From positions 186,001-250,000 of the forward strand of contig JBAJFG010000106.1 in the NCBI GenBank assembly GCA_037903475.1: a stretch of 64,000 bases of DNA, read 5' to 3'. Both the position numbers and the translations under genes were made by a program. The first letter of the stretch is position 1; every line of letters starts with the position of its first letter. Shown piece by piece: positions 23,001-34,100 of the stretch. Below the pieces are notes generated by a model. It was not told the DNA's origin and did no database searches. It worked only from the letters and a program-made list of their open reading frames with translations. This DNA comes from Ancylostoma caninum. Taxonomy: Eukaryota > Nematoda > Chromadorea > Rhabditida > Ancylostomatidae.

Positions 23001-24722
23001 CCAATGTGGGGGAGACGGGTCCACCACTGTTATAAGGGAGCGCCGGCGCCCAAAGTGGGGGGAGACGGGTCCACCACCGTGATAAGGGTGCGCCGGCGCC
23101 CAAAGTGGGGGGATTCACTGCTGTGATAAGGTTGCGCCAGCGCCCAAAGTGGGGAGACGGGTCCACCACTGTGATAAGGGTGCGTCGGCGCCCAAAGTGG
23201 GGGGAGACGTCCACGGCTGTGATAAGGGTGCGCCGGCGCCCAAAGTGGGAGGGGACGGGTCCACCACTGTGATAAGGGCGCGCCGGCGCCCAAAGTGGGG
23301 GGAGACGGGTCCACCACCGTGATAAGGGTGCGCCGGCGACCAAAGTGGGGAGAGAGACGGGTCCACCACTGTGATAAGGGTGCGCCGGCGCCCAAAGTGG
23401 GGGGAGACGGGTCCACTGCTGTGATAAGGGTGCGTCGGCGCCCAGCTGGGGGACGGGTCCACTGCTGTGATAAGGGTGCGTCGGTGCCCAAAGTGGGGGA
23501 GGGGTCCACTGCTGTGATAAGGGTGCGCCGGCGCCCAAAGTGGGGGGAGACGGGTCCACCACTGTGATAAGGGTACGCCGGTGCCCAAAGTGGGGGAGAC
23601 GGGTCCACCACTGTGATAAGGGTGCGCCGGCGCCCAAAGGGAGAGGGGACGGGTCCACCACGGTGATAAGGGTGCGCCGGCGCCCAAAGTGGGGAGATGG
23701 TTCATCACCGTGAGGAAGGGTGCGCCGGCGACCGGAGGTGGGGGAGATGGGGTCCACCACTGTGATAAGGGTGCGCCGGCGCCCAAAGTGGGGGGAGACG
23801 GGTCCACTGCTGTGATAAGGGTGCGTCGGCGCCCAAAGTGGGGGGACGGGTCCACTGCTGTGATAAGGGTGCGTCGGCGCCCAAAGTGGGGGGACGGCTT
23901 CACTGCCGTGATAAGGGTGCGTCGGCGCCCAAAGTGGGAGGGGACGGGTCCACCACTGTGATAAGGGTGCGCCGGCGCCCAAAGTGGGAGGGGACGGGTC
24001 CACCACTGTGATAAGGGTGCGCCGGCGCCCAAAGTGGGGGGAGACGGGTCCACCACCGTGATAAGGGTGCGCCGGCGACCAAAGTGGGGGAGACGGGTCC
24101 ACCACTGTGATAAGGGTGCGCCGGCGCCCAAAGTGGGGGGGAGACGGGTCCACCACTGTGATAAGGGTGCGCCGGCGCCCAAAGTGGGGGAGACGGGTCC
24201 ACCACTGTGATAAGGTGCGCCGGCGCCCAAAGTGGGGGAGACGGGTCCACCACTGTGATAAGGGTGCGCCGGCGCCCAAAGTGGGGGGAGACGGGTCCAC
24301 CACTGTGATAAGGGTGCGTCGGCGCCCAAAGTGGGGGGAGACGGGTCCATCACTGTGATAAGGGTGCGCCGGCGCCCAAAGTGGGGGAGACGGGTCCACC
24401 ACTGTGATAAGGGTGCGCCGGCGCCCAAAGTGGGGGGATTCACCTGTGATAAGGGTGCGCCGGCGCCCAAAGTGGGGGAGACGGGTCCACCACTGTGATA
24501 AGGGTGCGTCGGCGCCCAAAGTGGGGGGAGACGTCCACGGCTGTGATAAGGGTGCGCCGGCGCCCAAAGTGGGGGGACGGGTTCACTGCTGTGATAAGAG
24601 TGCGTCGGCGCCCAAAGTGGGGGGGGGGACGGGTCCACCACTATGATAAGAATACGCCGGCGCCCAAAGGTGGGGAAACGCATGACAGTCCAGCGTTGTG
24701 ATAAGGGCGCCCGCGTCCAGAA
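20022..24722. repeat. ~4.7-kb GC-rich satellite block, 44-51-bp units
   Basis: Roughly 95 tandem units. A typical 50-bp unit contains GTGATAAGGGTGCGCCGGCG, then CCCAAAGTGG, a G-run, then GACGGGTCCACCACT. A 44-bp variant replaces the last part with GATTCACTGCT. Each unit carries the 10-bp palindrome GCGCCGGCGC or its C-to-T variant GCGTCGGCGC. Units at both edges (20022-20230, 24600-24722) are more diverged than those in the middle, as expected if unequal exchange keeps the centre uniform. On the minus strand no unit has a stop in any frame, which creates overlapping frames up to 791 codons; I treat these as by-products and not genes. Confidence 0.97.
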
Positions 24723-24739
24723 GAGGAAGTTCGTCACGG

Positions 24740-25570
24740 TCTAGGTAAATTTCTTCATGAATGGTGCCGTGGCACCCGTTCCGGGTATTCCTTCTACCTA
24801 TGTGACCTAGGTGCACGTTATTCCAATCCGTATTCCCCTCCTCACTCCAGTCGATTTGTGTCTGAATCGACCCCACCCTTCACTCTGTTTTTATACATGG
24901 GCAGACCCTTTTCACTTGAATTGAAAAAAATCCACGAAATCGAACAACACCTACTACGCACAGCGTTAAAGTCGAAGAAGGATCATATGTTCTCGTTGCT
25001 ATGCAAGTGTATGTACAAAGAACAGTGTTGTGAACGATTCGTGCCGACCAACCTTTGGAGGAGAATCGTGGGTGAGTCAAAGTTCATCTGTGATCTTATC
25101 CGCTCTAAGGCTAAATCTAGACTGCAGGACAAGTTCAAAACCTAAGAACATCATTACGCGCCTCAAGAACGATCTTTTCACTTGAGTTATCACAACAACC
25201 TGCTGAAGATAGATTATTTCAAAAGAGCTTTCCCACTGAATCGGCTACGTCCAATTAACAACGGCGACTAGGGCCAATCAAAAGAAATTACTTCTCCCAC
25301 GTGGAGGAGGGCTACGCTCACGCGATTGAGAGCTTTCCAAAAGTCGATGGACTTACTCGGGGGGATACAGGATCTACTAGATCTGTCCACCTTTTTTTCT
25401 GTATCGTATGCGGATTATGCGAGCGGAGCGAGCATCAGTAGACGTCTGGAAGTCCGGCGTTAGCCGGACGGCCAGACTGGTAGAAAGATACTCTGAGCTC
25501 GGATTTCCACATCAGGCCACGATCTATACGGATGAAAAAGTCGTGGAGTTACACCGCTGGTGGGTGGTAC
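24740..25570. other. Stretch between satellite and LINE fragment
   Basis: A 95-codon + frame at 24858-25145 shows no domain I recognise. The part from about 25390 leads toward the LINE fragment but I cannot align it to reverse transcriptase. Confidence 0.35.
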
Positions 25571-25574
25571 AACG

Positions 25575-26364
25575 GACGTCATGGACGCTGTTACGGGAAA
25601 CCTCTAGAACACTCTGCTATATGGAGATGACGTCATGCCCGCATCGGATCAAATGAAAGACCTTGAACGACAGATGCAGGCCTGGATCGAAAGCCTAGCG
25701 CGGTTTGGTCTTTGGCTCAACGTCAAAAAGACTGAGGATATGACTACCGATGTGATTGAGCCCGCCACCATTCAGGTTGATGGCGATGACCTTCCGAGAA
25801 CCGACTACTTCAAGCATCTCGGCTCAACACTCTCAGCCGATGACAACTCTCAGCTGTGCGACAAGAAGATCCCGGATCGCTTCAAGTCAAAGGTGAATCG
25901 AGCAGTCATTAGGCCTGTCGCACTGTATGGTGCAGAATGTAGGCTAGCCATCAAGGAAGTGGAGCGTCGCCTGGATGTGATGGAAATGAGGATGTTATGA
26001 TGGAAATGAGGATGTTACGATGGATGGCTGGTATCACGCGTGTGGACCGCATACGCAATGAAAAGATCCGAGAGCGGTTCGGCATGGCCACGACACGATT
26101 GATGAAAAAAAAAAACTCCGTGAAACCCGCCCTAGATGGTACGGCCACGTTCTGCGCGCCCACAAAGACACTACCTGCAAGGAAGGCCTTGATCTTGAGG
26201 TGCTATGAAAACGGCCAAAGGGACGGCCGAAGCAACGGTGGCTGGACGCAATGAATGCGGGTCTGAAGCATATGGGCGCCCGCTCAGACCAGGCGCACAA
26301 TATAGTGAAATAGCCTCACAAGATCACGAAAGCGGACCCCGCCGATGAAAGGGACAAACGCTAA
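25575..26364 (+). pseudogene. RTE-type LINE reverse transcriptase, 3' fragment
   Basis: The frame reads MDAVTGNL, a stop, then NTLLYGDDVMPASD, the active-site YxDD block of a non-LTR reverse transcriptase. It continues DLERQMQAWIESLARFG, LNVKKTE, DLPRTDYFKHLGSTLSAD, LCDKKIPDRFKSKVNRAV and RPVALYGAEC, the downstream thumb-side region seen in RTE-like elements. After a 19-bp tandem duplication at about 25978-26015 the sequence continues in shifted frames (LRWMAGITRVDRIRNE, YGHVLRA, KRPKGRPKQRWLDA, ending DKR and TAA). About 25 codons appear to be missing between STLSAD and LCDKKIP compared with what I know of the family. It is 5'-truncated with several stops and shifts, hence dead. Confidence 0.88.
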
Positions 26365-26388
26365 AGAAGAAGAAGAAGAAGAAGAAAC
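26365..26388. repeat. (AGA)n tail of the LINE fragment
   Basis: About eight AGA repeats start directly after the TAA stop. A short simple-repeat 3' tail is usual for RTE-type elements. Confidence 0.8.
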
Positions 26389-26876
26389 TGAGCTCAAATA
26401 GAAAATATCATTATGATTTGCGTATTTTCTACCAGTCCGGCCGACGCTCGACCTTCTGGCTCCCAGTCTTCTCGTGGCCTTCCTAGCTGTGGTTGCAAAA
26501 TTTTAATCACACATCTATAGTCCTTCTCAAGAATACTTGCCTCATGCTTCACCACCCATTTGCTAAGCCGCGCCGCATCACCTATGCATTATCATACGTG
26601 GTGTGACGTGGCTAAACTGACGGGCGTCTCAGCGTGAAGCAAGAATTTTTGATTCAATTGATGTAAAGCTAATTTCCGATGCAATGATTCTACCTATTGT
26701 TCTCTTGTCAATTTCTCACAGATCTATGACCAGCCACGCACGAGTATCTTACAGATGGCTTGCCTACCTGTGAGCAATTCAATGTAACCAATGCAGTGCG
26801 AATAATCACCTGAAATGATTCATGCTTCGCGAGATAGTACAACTGATGAGCTTCTGCATGCTCACGTAAGGCGTAG
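26389..26876. other. Intergenic stretch, no supported gene
   Basis: Nothing recognisable beyond chance frames. Confidence 0.4.
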
Positions 26877-27059
26877 GGCATACTACACAGCGACGCTGTC
26901 GCTGCGACCGTTCACCACCACACGTTTTCTCACAGTGGCTCCTACGCCAGCACGGTATTCCATGTAGAGTGTGTGATAAAACATGAGAACTCGTGACACT
27001 CTGTTCTCATCATTTCTATTCATTTTCTTCACTGCGACGGTGTCGCTGAGAAGTATGCC
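26877..27059. mobile_element. 183-bp MITE with ~26-bp terminal inverted repeats
   Basis: The left end begins GGCATACTACACAGCGACGC. The right end, reverse complemented, begins GGCATACTTCTCAGCGACAC. Pairing continues through GTCGC. The middle is non-coding. Target duplication is not evident. Confidence 0.65.
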
Positions 27060-27970
27060 ATGAGCCTAAGGAGGAAGTAGAGGTGGTCAATTGAGACACG
27101 AGTGAGCGCATAGCGCACTCCTACTTCAACGGTGCATGTGCATCTTGGCCTTTTCCCCACTAGTGGGCCAAGCCGGACCCATTCTCTAACGGATAGACTA
27201 AATAGACGAATAATTCAGAAAAACATACTAATTAAAAACTGTTGGTGTTGAATACAGCAAATTTAGTGAGAAATCAGAATGTCAAGTGTCCTTGTTGGAA
27301 TCTGGTTTTCACAATTGTAAACAAGAAAAAAACTGTAGAAAATACCTTCCCGTTGAGTATAGCCTTTGATTCCACAGTCCCTGGGTTACTAACACTTTCG
27401 CACCACACTCTCTACTCGCACAGTCACGTGTAGCAGCAGAAGCCGGAGATGTTTCCTGTGTTCAAGTACTCGCCAATCCAGTATCCGACGTCGATGCGGG
27501 AGGCTGAATTTAGCTTATACTACTTGAAACGTGAATACCAGTAAAACGGATGAAGTGTTATAAATTCCACTAAGACAATGAAGTTTTCTACCAACAACAG
27601 CCTTCCTATGCTCTTCCTTTGATTCTTCTTCCGTGCATTCATCGGCTGACGCAATTGGTTGGTGAGCCTCAACAGTTGCCGTCGATTTATCATTGAGCGA
27701 CTCTGTTTCGGTGGTCTCAAAAACGGATGTTGGGTGCCTAAATACGAAGCTTGCGATGGCTACTCAACCGTTTAGAAATGGGAATAAAAGAACCTTAGCG
27801 AGTTTGTAGCAATAAGGTTATTGGTACAGTTTTCAGAACGATGCGATGAGTGATGGGTAGAGTTCGACTCCATACCAGTCAGTGGCAGGTCACGAACGAA
27901 AACCTCATAAGAATCTGAAGTCCATTTGCGACCTATTTGGCGAGAGAATGTCAAGACATTCTACGGGTTA
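27060..27970. other. Intergenic stretch, no supported gene
   Basis: Only short frames on both strands and no family signature. Confidence 0.4.
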
Positions 27971-27975
27971 AAATC

Positions 27976-28170
27976 TTGTTTGGCAAGACATTTTCCAGGA
28001 GAATGGGTCTTTAGTCTGTTTGGCAAGACAAAATACGAGAGAATATGTTGACGACCTATTTTCCGGGTGTTTGGCAAGACAAGTGGCAAGAATAGATGTT
28101 GGCGACCTATTTTCCGGGTGTTTGGTATGACAAATGGCAAGAAAATATGTTGACGACCCATTTTCCTGGA
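27976..28170. repeat. ~52-bp minisatellite, about four units
   Basis: Units begin GTTTGGCAAGACA and include GACCTATTTTCCGGGT. Later units are nearly identical and the first is diverged. Frames of 75-84 codons on minus are repeats of the unit translation and not genes. A related shorter repeat follows at 28598. Confidence 0.8.
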
Positions 28171-28597
28171 CAGGCACATACAACGCATTGGCCTTGCAGG
28201 CGATGAGCCGGTTCAATTGCACAATTTTGAGGTATGCATTTCAAATGGGGCTTATATTAGGAGAGTGCCGGTGTCAGTCCGGAGTGTCTGCTAGGCAAAA
28301 TCACAGCCTGATTTTTGCATGAATATATCTCTGTGGTGCTCGCCGCAATACGCACGACAGTGCGCAGCCGGCTGATCACCACGGCGACGTCCACGTACTT
28401 CGTGCCTCCAGGCACGGAATCGATGGATGTCATCGGTTCAACTGCTTGAGGAAGTACTTCACCCAAACCACTTCCTGGATCTGCCCATTAAATGTAAAGC
28501 TTGAAGATTGTGGTAATTTTGGAGGCCTTTCCTGGGAATGGGAGAAAACAGGTGTACGTGGTGAAATCTCACGCACAATGTTAAAGCGCATTTTCTG
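28171..28597. other. Stretch between two related minisatellites
   Basis: A GC-richer part at about 28340-28450 is open on minus (PMTSIDSVPGGTKYVDVAVV) and looks slightly protein-like, but I can link it to no neighbouring exon and no family. Confidence 0.25.
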
Positions 28598-28730
28598 CAT
28601 GGCGACCTATTCGGCAAGATTTGTATGGCGACCTATTTGGCAAGGTTTGTATGTCGACCTGTTTGGAAAGGTTTGCATGGCTAGCCATTTGGCGGGACAT
28701 CATGTTTGGCAAGACATTTGGCAGAGTTCG
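28598..28730. repeat. ~26-bp degenerate minisatellite
   Basis: Repeats of a GCGACCTATTTGGCAAG-TTTGTAT unit, sharing ATTTGGCAAGAC with the 52-bp repeat at 27976. The two arrays probably derive from one sequence. Confidence 0.6.
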
Positions 28731-29998
28731 TTTGCCTGGCCCGTTTGCAAACCTGTTCCCAAGTTTGCCAAAAAACCTAAGGAACAGGTTTGCAGCACGG
28801 CACCTCGTGTTTCGGCTGCGTTGAGAGAATTAGCTGCCACCCGATTAACTGTGGCGTCGTTCAACCTGTATTCTGGGTCGCCAATCGACTTCAGAGAACC
28901 TCGACAGTGCACGACGAGTACGGAAATCTGGAATGTTCCGGGATTTAGCAGAAGTGAAATCAACCCTCCCTTAGAGCAGAAATCAGTTCTTTATTTGGTT
29001 CACATGGGCCTGGTTTAAAAAAAAACTTCGTAGCAAAATTTAAAATGTAACCCCCCAATGATCAAATCGAGGCTAAAAATAGACATTGAGAACCACGGTC
29101 ACTCTACGGCAATGTACCAAGAATTGTTACGAAGAGAAGATTTGTTGAAAAGTGATTTCAAAAAAAATATTGAAGCATATCACGGTGCTGAGATGAAAAC
29201 CAGATTTATAAGGCTGTCGGAAAAGTTTCCCATCATTCTTGAGCTGTCTCTTCAAATCAATTATTTTCTTCCGCACAACCAATAATTACACGATATTAGG
29301 CAACATCATTGTTGACAAGACCTCCAGCGCTACCAATGGGGTTTATTGACAGCTGCTGCGAGTGAATGGTTCCATATTAATTCCACCAGACCGTGAGCAT
29401 TGTTTTTTCAGGATAGAGTTCACGTTTTGTACCTAGAATCCCGACTTGCCAGCGACCAAGCCATCAGCACTTTCTCATGTGATTTACCTAGAAAGCCCAG
29501 TTCTCGCCACTAATTAGCATTTGTCGAGCGAAGCGAAATCCAGCGAAAATAATCATAAAGTTTAGGCATACATCTTTCAGCGCTAGAGGCTGTGGTAGCA
29601 CATTTCAGGACCAATACATGAGTTGTATTCCCTTGTCTCGCTGAGTGAGATACTTTTTCGCGTCGCTCCGTTGTGCTATGCTGCACTTCGCAAATTTATG
29701 TATATTTTATGCACACCCCGATTTATCGGGGGTCATGAGTTCCCATGAACTGTTTTAAACCTCATTGTTTTGAACCTCAGATGCATTGAAATGAGTTTGT
29801 TGAAATGAACTTCAAAGTTACTGCTTCTGCTAACATCACGGTCATGCGGCGTGATTGTGAGTTGTGATTCATAACAGACGCGTGTGAGGAGTGTGTTTTC
29901 CCAAGTAGAGAGCGCAGACAAGGTTGAGCTACAATGTTCTATTCCACCTGTCGTGGGAAAACTGTTCCTATGGAGAGACTCTGCTCTTGGGGATTTAT
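28731..29998. other. Intergenic stretch, no supported gene
   Basis: A frame on both strands near 28760-29018 has fairly even composition, but no domain or splice context supports it. The rest is AT-rich and featureless. Confidence 0.35.
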
Positions 29999-30469
29999 TT
30001 AAAGGCAGCAGGAGCTGAAATCTTCGACTCCGAGCTGGGCTGTGGGTGATGAAGTGCAGACTCAGCACATCATAAATGTGAAACGAACACAGACAATGAT
30101 GGCTTACCTGCAGAGAAAATGGATCATTCGTCGCGAACACGCCTGGCCGTGGTCGCGCGCGGACGAGTTTTCCTCGGCGCAAAAGCCGTTGCGGTGCGTG
30201 GTTTGGCGCCAAGGGAAAACGAAATGCATTCAATTCAGAGGGTTTCATGGCGGGACTCGGCCAAAACCACGCACCGCAATGGCTTTCGCGCCGGGGAAAA
30301 CTCGTCCGCGCACGAACACGGCCAGGCGTGTTCGCGACGAATGTTCCATTTTCTCTGCAGGTAAGCTATCACTGTCTGTGTTCGTTTCAGATTTATGATG
30401 TGCTGAGTCTGTACTTCGCCACCCGCAGCTCAGCTCAGAGTCGAGAATTTCAGCTCCTGCTGCCTTCAA
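29999..30469. mobile_element. Foldback MITE, copy 2
   Basis: Same element as 15851-16322, with arms starting TTAAAGGCAGCAGGAGCTG and ending CAGCTCCTGCTGCCTTCAA. Its central unpaired part is in reverse orientation relative to copy 1, so the two insertions lie in opposite directions. One end base has changed (TTAA to TCAA). Confidence 0.85.
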
Positions 30470-31010
30470 ATGTCAGCAGCAGTGGAAATTGCATAAGAGC
30501 AATTTCTTTAGCGCTAACATTATAGAAAAGGTGAAAGTCAAGATAAGAACATTCATCGCTCATTCAAGCAGAACAAGAAAAAAGACTAGACAGATGAAAT
30601 TATCTCATTTGACGTGATCACCCATGTTTGATGCATAGGTTCCATTCAGCCTCCTTAACAACTTAAATGATGTTAAGAAATGATATGCATGCATATTTAT
30701 GGGGAGAGAAGAGATTTCTTCACAGGAAACTAATATGTGACGTTGTGAGAAGAAACTAATAGTTTAGAAAATCCAGTGATTATGGTTATCCAGAAAATCC
30801 TAAACAGACAAGTACGCTTAGGTCAAGACAATAGGAAAAAAGACAGGCAAAACGACGTTTCTGGGAGTTTCTACTCATAAGGGAATCCTCTATGGGCCAA
30901 ACTACGACTTATGTTTGAACCTACCTCAATGCTAATCGCTGACTGCCGATTTTTTTTAGTTTTGTCTTGTTCACATAATTAGCGAACAATTGGGCTTTTA
31001 CAAAGACGCA
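30470..31010. other. Left flank of the large inverted repeat
   Basis: Unique-looking non-coding DNA. It does not match the right flank beyond 44823, which fixes the outer edge of the arms. Confidence 0.45.
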
Positions 31011-31065
31011 TTTGCACATTAGGACACTTGCTGCTTCCTCCTACAGAGCCGCTATGCAAAAAAAC

Positions 31066-31071
31066 TTTATT
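31066..31071 (-). promoter_or_regulatory. Polyadenylation signal, left CAP gene
   Basis: AATAAA on minus, about 65 bases past the TAA stop at 31134-31136. Confidence 0.7.
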
Positions 31072-31133
31072 GCGACAGTATCTTGGGAAGAAAACAGTGT
31101 CGAAATTCCAGTGTTGGAGCTTTCCCTGAAGCT

Positions 31134-34100
31134 TTACCAACGGCATAAAGCCTGTCCATCACATTGTCCTTTCGGGCAACCGGAGCACACTGCGCCAACT
31201 CTGTAGACATGTCCACCGACAAAGTTTCCTCTGAAAATCCATCTTCGATTGGTTCAGGGAAAAGTCAACGAGCTCTCTACTCCTCACCCCGGTTTATACA
31301 TGCAAGCAGTGTAGTAGAATGTTCCACAGTTGCGAACTGCACAGCCGATTTCCTTATTATTCCACCATGCCATCTAAATGAAGACATTACTGTTCATGCA
31401 CGCTGTTTAAGGAGCCCAAATTAATATCATAATTAATTAGAGTTATAAATAGAGTCAGACCTTTGACCAGTTCAGAACGTTGCGGTTTCCTCTTCTCATT
31501 TCGCTGTCATAAAACATCATGTTCGATCTCATCCCGAATCTTGCCAGTTCTCCCCACCATGTAGCCATAGCCTGTGGAAATGTTCTTGGCATCATGCAAG
31601 TATTGTTAGTGCGATAACTATTAAGGGTTTCCCTAACTCACGTTTTGTGCAGCTCCAGCAATGGTTGTCGCAACGGTTCGCAAAACATGGGTGTTAACTT
31701 TGTAACCAGGATGTGTGTGCGCAGGCAAGCCACGAGCTTGACAGTTGCTGACATATTGTGTGGCATACGACTCGGCATTACAGGTGTACTTCTGAAACTT
31801 TGTGAATTCAACGCCTGTAGTGATCTTATATATAATAACCAGAGTGCGGCATAAAATTCGACTGAGAAAAATATTTCGTACCATGCGATACATAAGTGTA
31901 GCAGGCGGAGCTATACCCCAACCAGCGCTGACCTGCGTCTGTCCTCTGGCAACAAGCCCTCTGAAATATTACAAAATTCTTCGAGGGATTCGCTGCAAAT
32001 ACATTTTACTGTTAGAATGATTTTCTTGTTACCCAATTAGTGACCTATTGACTAGACATGAAACCATAGACTTAACTACGTTTGATTTTTGGCGTTCGAG
32101 CCGAGAAGCTCACCTTAAAGACAAAGGAGTCGATTTTGAGGTTTTACTAACAAAGGAATGTCCCGCCCCTGTAGACGCTACTCACATTGATATAGGTATT
32201 TCCTCACCAAAGAGAAGAGAAGACCGTTCGAACCACTTCCTTCCATAGAGTACAACCTGTTGGTGCCCATCGCAACAGCTGCCACAAGGAGCTGCTCTCT
32301 CAGCCCACATGCCGCCGATGACAGATATCACCGGTGCCAAAACATTCCGTAATTCCGCAACTCCTTGTCCTAGCTATCGCAATTCACGCCTCAAGTTTTC
32401 CGAGGAGAAGGAGTTTGAAAAGGGATTTGTCAGCGTTCTGGGAAAGAACCATTGTAATCAGCGTCGACTAAAGATTTTGGTGTTAAAATCTCAGAATTCG
32501 TAGGTGAGACACCATCTTCAAGCTTTCCTAATTCCTGACATCAATTGGATAAACTGCAGGTTTTCCTGTGGAAGGAGCACTAATTGAAATCCTCGTTATT
32601 AAGCTGAGCTGACACTTGTAAAAGTGATATTGTGTTATAAGTTCGATGACATGCAGGAAACTATTGCATCTCTGCAAATATATTACAACCTCAATTATAC
32701 CAGAGATGAGATCAGAGACAAGAGGGCTCAAAGAGCAGAGCTCGCGTACGATTAGGTCTACAGTAATTCTTCAAAAGTCCAAAACTTTGATCCTTTGGTT
32801 CTATTACATCTTTGTACAATAACCTAGCCAACAGCGATATGAACGGCACAGTTAGCGACAACAATCAAATATCCTTAAAGCCAGTCAGTGATTCTGTTCT
32901 TCCGAAATAGCGAGTTTTGAGGGTAGACGAACCCAACAACCTCCAAATTGACATCATTGTTTTTGAAAAAGCCGTATCTTTGGCAAGAAATCCTCAAATG
33001 GGCAAGTTTTTGTTTAGAGAAAATGGGCAAATAAGAAGTATGACACAACATATTCCAGCATTGATACGTTTGTAACAGTATTTCTCATCAGAAGAATGTA
33101 TTGAGATTGGGGTACGATTAGGCGTGGTAGTGCATGATTTGGCGCTTGGCGCAACCATTTATCTCAGGCCGCTTCCGTCGTCTCTGGGACTAATAATCTA
33201 GGTGTTACCGTGATTGTCCTTGCTCAGAGCAGCTCAGAGCTGCAACAATGCTTCAGCCTCTTGGCATGGCATGTTATCGTTCAGAACGAGAACGCTCTTG
33301 AAAGCTAATATTTCCATGCTCGAATCTACTGAATCAGCGAGTTCTTATGGAATAGTTTGCGACAATGGTGATGACTGTGGCATTGAAATTGTTCGCAAAA
33401 GTGCTCGTTTGTCTCAACAGCCGCCCAAAAAGAAAGATGGGGCAAAATCGTCTTTCTACTCAGGACAAGCGCAGAAAAGCAGTCGCACGAATGGCCTTAT
33501 ATACACTTGGGCTGATAGCTTAAGTAGCAGTCGCACGAATGGCCTTATATACACTTGGGCTGATAGCTTAAGTAGTATACTGAAACATCTTCTCGGTGAT
33601 GTCTCCTTTTTGTCGCTTTTTCCATCAGCTTTCGGACGAGACTCTCCCGCCCACCTGATACAGAAGTTGCCACCATGGGCATGTTCAAACTTGAGTGAGC
33701 TGATTTGTATGTATCTCTGGCTGTCTTGTACGTCATATATCAACTGATAAGCAAAGACTCCTACAAGCTCTGCCTTCAATGCGAAATGCAAGTGGCGCTT
33801 AGGCATCTCAGTTTAGACGGAACTAGCAAAAACAGTGAAAACACTCAGAGGATTTCCCACAAAATTTTCAGCTCGGGTAAGATTTTCCTGGTCAATGCTC
33901 ACTTGCGATTTCAGAGAAACACGAAGCACACCAGAACATCATCCCAATTCTGATCGAAAAACCAAGCCATGGAGAAATTTCACCTCAAATTGTTGTGCCC
34001 GTCGAGGAACACTCTTCTCAAGCTATTCGATAGACTGTGGCTACCGCAGTTGGGCTCTAAACTCAAATATTTTATATTATTTGAACAAAATAGCTTGTTT

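Noticed and set aside
20022..24722. CRISPR-like look of regularly spaced repeats
   Set aside because: There are no unique spacers: the whole unit repeats directly, unit length varies, and the genome is eukaryotic.
28257..28466. Minus-strand frame with VPGGTKYVDVAVV
   Set aside because: It looks somewhat protein-like, but no adjoining exon, no family match and overlapping frames on the other strand.
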